Part shown: one piece after another, positions 10,280-17,475 of the stretch | Layout: each line of letters begins with the position of its first letter | Position numbering within the stretch: the first letter of the stretch is position 1 | DNA from: SAT2750 sp964476375 | Lineage (GTDB): Bacteria > Planctomycetota > Planctomycetia > Pirellulales > Pirellulaceae | DNA: 64,000 bases | Direction: 5' to 3' | Assembly (NCBI GenBank): GCA_964476375.1 | Contig: CAYYZW010000159.1 | Location: forward strand, 41,884 to 105,883 | Program-made: the position numbers and the translations under genes | Notes under the pieces: model-generated | Told to the model about the DNA's origin: nothing | Seen by the model: only the letters and a program-made list of their open reading frames with translations | The model's database searches: none

Positions 10280-11608
10280 TTATACTCCCCGACGGTATCG
10301 TTTTGGCGGCCTTTTCATCAGCGAGGCCGGAGGAGCCTTCTTGTCTTTCCGATCTTCCAGCGGTTCCCGGGCGACGGTCTCAAAACCATCCATTTCGCCT
10401 CTTTCAAGCAGCTGGTTAACCCGTATTTCTATCTGCGTTAACAACTTGCCTTCCTCTGTTGAAACAAAGGTATAGGCGACACCCTCGCGCCCCATCCGCC
10501 CAGTCCGCCCGATCCGGTGAACATAATCATCACAGTACTGTGGCGTATCAAAATTGATGATATGGGAGACACCTGTCACGTCGATTCCCCGGCCAATGAC
10601 ATCGGTAGCAACAAGGATCTTGACCTGGGATTCCCGGAATTTTTTCATCACGCGTGTGCGGCGCGATTGTGGCATATCCCCGTGGATACCCTCCACGGCA
10701 GGGAGTTTTTTAGACAACCGCTGCTGGAGACGATCTGTCCGTCGCCGGGTTCTGCAGAAAACGATCGTCTGGTCCGGCTCTTCCCGGTCCAGGAGCCGTT
10801 CAAGCAACTCGAATTTCCGATCTTCTTCCACGGTGAAGTAATACTGGTCAATTGTATCGACCGTGATGTCCTCGGGTGAAAAGTCGAGCATCTCGGGCTC
10901 ATACATGTATTTCTTGGCGAGTCGCTGGATCTCCACAGGAACCGTGGCACTCATCAACAGTGTCTGTCGATTTTCACAGGTGCACCTGCCCAGGATTCGT
11001 TCAATATCGGGTCGGAATCCGATATCCAGCATGCGATCCGCCTCGTCCAGTACCACACACCAGGTCTCACGCAGGTCAAGAGTCCCTCGCTGAATATGGT
11101 CCAGGCCCCGGCCTGGCGTTCCCACCACGATCTGGACACCCTGCTTGAGCCGGGTGATCTGGCGGTGGATCGGGTCACCTCCATAAACCGCCACCGTGTT
11201 GATCTGCTGGCCAAAAGAGAGTCGCTCAACCTCGTTGGTGACCTGCAGTGCCAGCTCACGAGTCGGCACCAGGACCAGTGCCTGGGGCTTGCGGATCTCA
11301 TCCGGCGACGCAAGTTGCTCGATGATCGGGATGGCGAAGGCAGCGGTTTTTCCTGTCCCGGTGCGCGCCTGTCCCATGACGTCATATCCATCCAGGGCCA
11401 GGGGAATAACCCCCTCCTGGACGGGTGAGGGGAACTCGTAGCCGACATGCTCAAGAGCCTTGAGCATCGATCCGGACAAGTCCATATCCTTGAAACGTAG
11501 TTCTTCTTCCTGTTCAGTAGACAATTGAGTTACCGTTTGCTTTCTGGGCGCGATCGGGCCGGGGAGTGCGGCAAGGTGGGGGCCGATAGGCTTCTCGACA
11601 GAGGACAT
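10280..11608 (-). CDS. DEAD-box RNA helicase (RhlE-like)
   Basis: 442 residues. The helicase motifs appear in order: Q motif around GYEFPSPVQ, Walker A ARTGTGKT, PTRELA, DEAD in VLDEADRML, SAT, and in the second RecA domain VATDVIGRGIDV and HRIGRTGRMGR. Such enzymes unwind RNA in ribosome assembly or mRNA decay. Motif Ib reads GTPGRGLDH where GTPGR(V/L)LDH is usual. The N-terminal 35 residues are an extension with no motif; the C-terminus is short and basic (KRPPKRYRRG), suited to RNA contact. It is first in a two-gene unit with the lipoprotein gene, an unexplained pairing. Confidence 0.93.
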   Translation of the reverse strand: MSSVEKPIGPHLAALPGPIAPRKQTVTQLSTEQEEELRFKDMDLSGSMLKALEHVGYEFPSPVQEGVIPLALDGYDVMGQARTGTGKTAAFAIPIIEQLASPDEIRKPQALVLVPTRELALQVTNEVERLSFGQQINTVAVYGGDPIHRQITRLKQGVQIVVGTPGRGLDHIQRGTLDLRETWCVVLDEADRMLDIGFRPDIERILGRCTCENRQTLLMSATVPVEIQRLAKKYMYEPEMLDFSPEDITVDTIDQYYFTVEEDRKFELLERLLDREEPDQTIVFCRTRRRTDRLQQRLSKKLPAVEGIHGDMPQSRRTRVMKKFRESQVKILVATDVIGRGIDVTGVSHIINFDTPQYCDDYVHRIGRTGRMGREGVAYTFVSTEEGKLLTQIEIRVNQLLERGEMDGFETVAREPLEDRKDKKAPPASLMKRPPKRYRRGV

Positions 11609-11778
11609 GAACTCCCGGAGTCATGCATCATCCCGTCGGGGATCGTCGCCAATTCAATACAACGTGACCTTTTTCTTCATTTTTCTTATCCATGGAGTTT
11701 CCCCGTAAGTGCCGGGTCACGTCAAGGTGGGATCCCTCCCTCCCGGCCCAATCTGCTTTACGTTACGCTCAAGAGATC

Positions 11779-13320
11779 ATGAAAGAAGTGCTCCAGCTTG
11801 TCGTTGAGTCCATGGATGCCATGGCAGATGATGCACTCCGCACCCAGGCCCGGCAACTCCTGGCCAACTGGTTGCCGGAGATCACCGAGACGGAACTGGA
11901 TGAAATCCTGGAGGGCTGCAACCGGCAGGCGGCCGATACTTCCGTTCCAGCACGAAGCCAGTTGCGATCCCTGCTTGGGGAACTTGCCGCCTGGCTCAGA
12001 CCCCCGCTTGGTGGTGCCTTCAGTCCCGGCCAGCTGGACCTGCTCAAGTCACTTTATCTTCAACTCGACACGGACTGGCAGACGTCGCAGCATGTCCTGC
12101 TGCTTTTCTCGCTGCAGGCGGATGACGTGGCACTGAGAATCCTGGTCGAGTTGCTGGTGGATTCCCCGCCGCCAGAGAGCACGGCTGTTGCCATGGCACT
12201 GGCCCCCCTGTTTGCATCTCCCCCTGCCAGCCTGGACCTTCTCTTTCCACGTCTGCTCGAGGCACTTGCCCACCCCCCTATCGCTGCCGCCATCCTGGAC
12301 ATGGCAAACTACCTGACTCGAAAAGGGCTGGTTGACTCTCACCCGGCCGGGAGCCGGGTCAGCCAGCTGGAGACACTCCTGCATGGACTCAATCGCCATC
12401 TCGAGGATCTCCAGGAACCGGAGAAGGCACCGGAGGAGTCCCTTCAGCAATTGCAATCCAGGATTGCTGACAGTATCGCCCTGGCGATCTCGCTCTGCGA
12501 TGCCATGGCGCTGATCGGGAGTGACACGTCCGCCGCCGTCCTTCGCATCACCTGCCAGCGACCCCACAGGCGACTCCGCACCGAGGCGGCGGCCGCCCTG
12601 GCCCGGCTCGGTGATCAAGAGGGATGCTCGACCCTGCTTGGCATGGCCGCCGAACCGGTCGTCCGGCTGAGGGTCATCCAGTACGCCGAGGAGCTGGGTA
12701 TCGATGACCAGCTGGAGCCCGCCCTGGTAATGCCGGCCGCCAGGAGAGAAAGCGAAATGGCCCTCTGGCTCAGCCGGCCGGAAAACATCGGGATACCACC
12801 CTCCAGCATGCACCTGGTGGACCAGCGAACCCAGTACTGGCCGGGTTTTGAGGAACCGGTCGACTGCTTCCTTTTCCAGTTCTGCTACCAGTTCGCCAAC
12901 GGGGAATATCGCAACACCGGGATCGCTGCCCCCCTGACGGCAGCAGTCCATGCGAACCTGGAGAAAATGACCTTCGACGATATTTATGCGCTCTTTGCCG
13001 GTGGAGATGTGGAGCACGAGGAGATCCACCGCTGGGAGGTCGCCGACATGGGGAAACAGCATCAGGCCGAGAGAAATCGGCTGCAGCAGTTCATGGAGGA
13101 AAATGAATTTGAGGATATCCAGCCCGAGCTGTTCATGCAGTTTTTCGGCGACGGCGTTCTGGTCGCCCAGGCGAGCCAGGATCAGCAGGAAGGTCTTGTT
13201 GTGTCAGATTTCATGGATTGCCTCTGGTTTCCGGAAAAAGACCCCGCGAGACCACTTGCTGCCGTGGATGCACTCAATATCTATGCTGGAAAAAAACTCC
13301 TGGAGACATTTAACGCCTAG
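11779..13320 (+). CDS. HEAT-repeat-like protein of unknown function
   Basis: About 513 residues, mostly amphipathic helices. The segment RRLRTEAAAALARLGDQEG and the next unit look like HEAT or PBS-lyase type repeats, usually a binding scaffold. The last 130 residues differ: aromatic-rich (QYWPGFEEPVDCFLFQFCY) then acidic. No signal peptide follows ATG 11779, so it is probably cytoplasmic. The frame is open back to 11692, but the extra 29 residues look non-coding. It is transcribed divergently from the helicase across about 170 bases with no recognisable sites. No confident function. Confidence 0.65.
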   Translation: MKEVLQLVVESMDAMADDALRTQARQLLANWLPEITETELDEILEGCNRQAADTSVPARSQLRSLLGELAAWLRPPLGGAFSPGQLDLLKSLYLQLDTDWQTSQHVLLLFSLQADDVALRILVELLVDSPPPESTAVAMALAPLFASPPASLDLLFPRLLEALAHPPIAAAILDMANYLTRKGLVDSHPAGSRVSQLETLLHGLNRHLEDLQEPEKAPEESLQQLQSRIADSIALAISLCDAMALIGSDTSAAVLRITCQRPHRRLRTEAAAALARLGDQEGCSTLLGMAAEPVVRLRVIQYAEELGIDDQLEPALVMPAARRESEMALWLSRPENIGIPPSSMHLVDQRTQYWPGFEEPVDCFLFQFCYQFANGEYRNTGIAAPLTAAVHANLEKMTFDDIYALFAGGDVEHEEIHRWEVADMGKQHQAERNRLQQFMEENEFEDIQPELFMQFFGDGVLVAQASQDQQEGLVVSDFMDCLWFPEKDPARPLAAVDALNIYAGKKLLETFNA

Positions 13321-13406
13321 CATCCAAATGGGTTTCCTTCGATACTGTTAGGTAGTCATGTGACAAGAGTTGTCTATTCGATTTTTCTGGATGAGGAGCT
13401 GACAAA

Positions 13407-13835
13407 GTGAAACGCTTTAGCTGGATTTTTCTACTCACCGCAGCCTTGCTCAGTGGCTGTTCCAAGCCCGGCAATACCGACGGGAGCAATCAGACCGGGG
13501 CATCATTGAATGGTCCTGCCAAGACGGCCAACGCCGTCGAATTTGAACAAGCGATCAGCGACGGCAAGCCGGTACTGGTCGACTTTTTTGCCACCTGGTG
13601 ACCTCCCTGCAAAACACTCGCACCGCGGATCGATGAAATCGCGGGGGAGTACGATGGCCGGGCGGTCATCATGAAAATCGACGTGGACGAGCACGGGGAT
13701 CTGGCGCAGAAGTACGGCGTTTCCGTGATTCCCACGGTCGTCCTCTTCAAGGACGGCAGTGTGCAGGGTGAACCCATCGTCGGAGCCATGGACAAGCAGG
13801 AATACACCAGCCGCCTGGATGCCCTGCTCCAGTAG
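13407..13835 (+). CDS. Selenocysteine-containing thioredoxin-like lipoprotein (in-frame TGA = Sec65)
   Basis: 142 residues if TGA 13599-13601 is read as selenocysteine. GTG 13407 follows GAGGAG by eight bases. Residues 1-18 form a lipoprotein signal (LLSGC). The thioredoxin active site reads FFATW-TGA-PPCKTLAP, so the first Cys of WCxxC is replaced by a UGA codon, giving Trp-Sec-Pro-Pro-Cys (Sec65, Cys68). The frame continues intact for 77 more residues with the rest of the fold: MKIDVDE, the cis-Pro loop VSVIPT and LFKDG. A SECIS-like hairpin follows the UGA. Expected role: thiol-disulfide redox chemistry at the cell envelope. A conventional caller would report only a truncated 64-residue product. 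A nonsense mutation is the alternative, but it would have to fall exactly on the catalytic Cys. Confidence 0.85.
13603..13649 (+). promoter_or_regulatory. Candidate bacterial SECIS element of the thioredoxin-like gene
   Basis: Just 3' of the TGA, CCGCG (13623-13627) pairs with CGCGG (13640-13644), extendable by one G-U pair, enclosing a loop that begins with G at 13628. CTCCC at 13603-13607 can also pair with GGGAG at 13645-13649. The loop starts 26 bases after the UGA. Bacterial SECIS elements are short hairpins soon after the UGA with a G early in the loop, and this fits; folding was done by eye. Confidence 0.55.
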
Positions 13836-13861
13836 CATCCTCTCCCGTTCCTGTGGCCGAT

Positions 13862-14425
13862 TTACTTGTCAGCCAATCCGGATTCGATCAGCTTAATGAT
13901 CGCCGGATCATCAGGCTTGGTGCGCGGTCCAAAACGGCCCACCACGTTTCCTGTGCGGTCGATCACGAACTTCTCGAAATTCCAGGTCACCTTGCCGGCA
14001 CCCTTGGGCTTGGCGTCCAGGCCGGTCAGGTGCTTGTAGAACGGCGCCGCGTTCTCCCCGTTGACCTCGATCTTGGCGAACATGTCAAAAGTGACATTGT
14101 ACGTGTCCGTACAGAAAGTCCGGATCTCCTTGGCCGAGCCCGGTTCCTGGTTGTTGAACTGGTTACAGGGAAAAGCCGCCACGGCGAGGCCCTGCTTGGA
14201 GTACTTGTCGTGTAATGCCTGCAACTGCAGGTACTGGACGGTGAGGCCTCACCTGCTGGCGACATTCACGACCAGGATCATCTTCCCCTGGTACTTGGAG
14301 AGGGCCACTTCCTTCCCCTCCAGGGATTTCATCTTGAAATCCAGGGCCTGAGAAACTTTTTCCTCCCCGCCCACCAGCGGTGTAACCATGGCGGCGAGTA
14401 AACAGCCAAGAGCAGCAAACCTCAT
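13862..14425 (-). CDS. Selenocysteine glutathione peroxidase, secreted (in-frame TGA = Sec59)
   Basis: 187 residues with TGA at 14251-14249 read as Sec59. ATG 14425 follows GAGGTAA and opens a signal peptide (residues 1-20), so the enzyme is probably periplasmic. The active site reads VVNVASR-TGA-GLTVQY, exactly the glutathione peroxidase position where Sec or Cys is expected. Downstream are the other family marks: FPCNQFNNQEPG (catalytic Gln) and WNFEKF (catalytic Trp and Asn). The enzyme reduces peroxides; bacterial members often use thioredoxin rather than glutathione. It converges on the Sec thioredoxin-like gene with 26 bases between stops, so that protein is a plausible reductant. A standard caller would split this gene in two. 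Confidence 0.9.
14212..14234 (-). promoter_or_regulatory. Candidate bacterial SECIS element of the glutathione peroxidase gene
   Basis: On the minus strand CCTGC pairs perfectly with GCAGG around an AGTT loop (plus coordinates 14218-14231). The stem can extend by GTA/TAC past a three-base bulge. The loop begins 22 bases after the TGA and has G as its second base, as in known bacterial SECIS loops. It lies wholly within codons of the gene. Judged by eye only. Confidence 0.6.
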
Positions 14426-14642
14426 CGAACTTACCTCGTGAAAATCCTGGGAAAGGGGTCCCTGGAGAGCCAGCCGGCTTCCAGCCACGTGTTGATGATT
14501 ATGACCGAGTGGTGCCGGATATTCAACGCAATCGCGGTCAACCAGACAGGCATTTATCCGGAGAGTTTTTGCTTTCGGGTGCCAGATCGTATTAAATGCA
14601 TGGATCTTAACTCCAGCAGCTCTTGAACACGAGGTTTTCCTG

Positions 14643-15953
14643 ATGACCCCACCAGTGAAGCGGAATCGTCGACAGTTTCTCTCGCGGTTGTCCACCGGCG
14701 TTGCCGCTGGCTTCTTTATCAATCCCACGCGGACCGTCTTCTCCGATTCGCCAAACGAGCGGCTGAACATCGCAGCGGTCGGATGTACCAACCGTGCCGG
14801 GGCCAACATTCGTGGTGTCGAAACCCAGAACATTGTCGCCATCTCGGACATTGACTCCAACCTGCTGGCCCAGGGGGCAGAGCGGTATCCGGCAGCACGT
14901 ACATACCGGGACTATCGCGAGATGCTGGACAAGGAAGCAGAACATATCGATGCCGTGGTGGTCGGTACTCCCGACCACAGCCATGCCCCGGCAGCGGCCA
15001 TGGCCCTGCGACTCAAGAAACACGTCTACTGCGAGAAACCCCTGACGCATACCGTGCTGGAAGCTCGCACGCTGGCGGAGCTTGCCAGCAAGAACAAGCT
15101 GGTCACGCAACTGGGAACACAGATCCATGCCGGGGACAATTACCGCCGCGTGGTGGAACTGGTCCAGGGAAATGCAATTGGTCCCATTCGCGAGGCGCAT
15201 GTCTGGTCCAGCGCGGTCTACACGGGAGGAACTTTCAAGTCCGCTCCCCAGCCCGCAAACGTGGACTGGGACCTCTGGCTGGGCCCCGCACCCAAGCGTA
15301 CCTACAGCGAGGGGATCCACCCATTTCACTGGCGAAAGTTCTGGGATTACGGCACGGGCTCACTCGGTGACTTCGGCTGTCATTACATGGACCTGACCCA
15401 CTGGGCCCTGAAGCTCCGAAACCCGGTTCGCGTGGCGGCCCAGGGGCCGGAGTATGAACCGGTCAGCACACCGGCCTGGCTGATCGTGAAGTATGATTTC
15501 CCGGCGCGGGGCAAGCTCCCCCCGGTCAAGCTCACCTGGTATGACAGTGGTCGGCGACCCGAGATCCTCAAGACGCTCAAGGACAAGAATGGCAACACGC
15601 TCGACTGGGGAAGTGGACAGCTGTTCATCGGCAGCGAGGGGATGATCCTTTCGGACTACTCCAGGCACCTGCTCCTTCCCGAGGACAAGTTCGCGGACTT
15701 CACCAGGCCCGAGCAGTCCATTCCGGCATCCATCGGTCATCATGCGGAATGGCTGCAGGCAATCAAGGAGGGTGGTACAACCACCTGTAATTTCGACTAC
15801 TCCGGATCACTCACCGAAACCGTCCTGCTGGGAACCGTCGCCTTCCGAGGCGGGGAAGCGATCGAGTGGGATTCCCGCAAGCTGAAAGTTACCAATTCCG
15901 AGCGGGCCCAGCAGTTCGTGCACAAGGAATACCGCAAGGGCTGGACTCTCTAG
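14643..15953 (+). CDS. Tat-exported Gfo/Idh/MocA family oxidoreductase
   Basis: 436 residues. It starts with a twin-arginine signal (NRRQFLSRL, residues 8-16) and a hydrophobic run, so it should be exported folded with its cofactor. The Rossmann glycine loop is AAVGCTNRAGANIRG, looser than GxGxxG; EKPLTH near residue 140 and GDFGCHYMDLTHWA are family signatures. Secreted members of this kind are common in planctomycetes and often sit near DUF1501/DUF1553 genes, as here. Substrate unknown, probably a sugar. It ends six bases before the convergent end of the broken DUF1501 gene. The 217 bases upstream separate it from the divergent glutathione peroxidase gene. Confidence 0.9.
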   Translation: MTPPVKRNRRQFLSRLSTGVAAGFFINPTRTVFSDSPNERLNIAAVGCTNRAGANIRGVETQNIVAISDIDSNLLAQGAERYPAARTYRDYREMLDKEAEHIDAVVVGTPDHSHAPAAAMALRLKKHVYCEKPLTHTVLEARTLAELASKNKLVTQLGTQIHAGDNYRRVVELVQGNAIGPIREAHVWSSAVYTGGTFKSAPQPANVDWDLWLGPAPKRTYSEGIHPFHWRKFWDYGTGSLGDFGCHYMDLTHWALKLRNPVRVAAQGPEYEPVSTPAWLIVKYDFPARGKLPPVKLTWYDSGRRPEILKTLKDKNGNTLDWGSGQLFIGSEGMILSDYSRHLLLPEDKFADFTRPEQSIPASIGHHAEWLQAIKEGGTTTCNFDYSGSLTETVLLGTVAFRGGEAIEWDSRKLKVTNSERAQQFVHKEYRKGWTL

Positions 15954-15959
15954 CCCGGA

Positions 15960-17468
15960 TCAGGCCAGGATATCGGTGATCACCCGCGCGGGCTTGACCC
16001 CGGTAAGACGTTCACGGAGCCCGTTACGGAGGTAATACAGCTCCTCGTGGTGCAGACCCAGCTGGTGCAGGATGGTGGCGTGAAAATCGGGGACCCCGAC
16101 CCGTTTTTCCGCGGCCGCAAAACCGAGGGGGTCTGTTTCCCCATAGCTGCTGCCTCCCTGGATACCCCCACCGGCCATCCAGGAGACCATGGAATTCTTG
16201 TTATGGTCTCGACCTGCCTTCTCGTCTTACTTGTCGCCGGGTAACTGGGCAATCGGCAGGCTTCCAAACTCCCCCCCCCAGACCACCAGCGTTTCATCGA
16301 GTAATCCACGCTGCGCCAGATCGCTGAGCAACCCGGCGATCGGTTTGTCCGTGCGGTCACAAGCCGACTTCAGCCCGCTCTTCAGGCCCGTGTGGTTATC
16401 CCAGATCTGGGCATCAATAAACAGCTGGACAAACCGTACTCCCCGCTCGACAAGTCGCCGTGCATAGAGACAGCGCCGACCATAGGAATCGGTCGGTTCC
16501 TTGCCGATCCCGTACATGTCGAGGGTTCCCTGGTCCTCGTCTTTCAGGTCCAGTGCATCGGTTGCTTCCAGTTGCATGCGTGCGGCCAGTTCATAGCTGG
16601 CGATGCGGGCATCCAGGTTTGGCTGTCCACTCCGCTGCTTGCGGTGAATGCGGTCCAGCCCACCAAGCAGCTGTCGCTCCACCTCGGTGACCCGGTCCGG
16701 CTCATCGAACTCACGGGCCAGGTTCAGCACCGGGGATCCTGTACTTCGAAAGCGTGTCCCCTGGTAGAGCGGGGGCAGGAAACCGGACTGCCAGTTCTGG
16801 GTGCGGTTGATAGGAAGTCCCTTGGGGTCGTCCAGTACCACGTAAGCCGGCAGGTTCTGATTTTCACTTCCCAGGCCATAGGTCACCCAGGCACCCATCG
16901 AGGGCAGGCCAGGAACCATTCCACCACCGTGAATAATAAAGAGTGCCGGTTCGTGGGTCAGGTTGACCGTGTACATCGATTTGAGAATAGCGATCCGATC
17001 CACGCAGGTGGCCAGGTGAGGCATGACATCCGAAACCCAGGTTCCCGATTCCCCGTGCCGGGAAAACTTGAAGGGGCATCGCATCAACGCGCCCGCCGCC
17101 CCCGGGTTTTCTACCTCCCCGGCGATCTTCTCGAAATAAGACTCGCCATGCCGCTTGTCGAGTTCCGGCTTGGGATCAAACAGGTCCATCTGGCTGGGTC
17201 CGCCATTCATGAACAGGTGGATCACCGATTTGGCTTTTGGTTCAAAGTGTGGCTGGCGGGGCTTGAGGTCAAAGCGGCGGCGAACCGAGTCGCCCGGCGC
17301 CGGCTCGGCGGCGATTGCGGCAGGAGAATTGAACAGGTCGCGACCAAGCAGCCATGTCAGGGCCGCGGCGTGAAGCCCCTTCCCCGCGCTCTGGAACCAT
17401 GCTCGGCGGTCGGGAGACCGGGGGAGACCGGTTACCACGTCCAGGCCTGTCAGGTGTGTTCGAGTCAT
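15960..17468 (-). pseudogene. DUF1501 protein gene interrupted by an in-frame TAA
   Basis: ATG 17468 lies seven bases after the stop of the upstream DUF1549/DUF1553 gene. The frame codes a typical DUF1501 protein (sulfatase-like fold, HLFMNGGPSQMDLFDPKP near the start, VWGGEFG later) up to LPGDK, where TAA occurs at 16229-16227. The same frame then continues with family-typical sequence: AGRDHN, WMAGGGIQGG, DFHATILHQLG, to a TGA at 15960. One base change therefore cuts off the last 88 codons. TAA is not a recoding codon in standard bacteria, so this is a recent nonsense mutation or a base-call error. The other DUF1501 copy at 22509 is intact and keeps GRDHNPWG at the matching place. Confidence 0.85.
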
Positions 17469-17475
17469 CTTTCCT

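Noticed and set aside
11692..11778. 29-residue extension of the HEAT-like protein
   Set aside because: The composition looks non-coding; ATG 11779 starts the regular helices.
16227..16229. Recoding of the in-frame TAA in the DUF1501 gene as a special amino acid
   Set aside because: Selenocysteine uses TGA and pyrrolysine TAG; no bacterial system is known to read TAA this way, and the site is not a conserved Cys in the intact paralogue.
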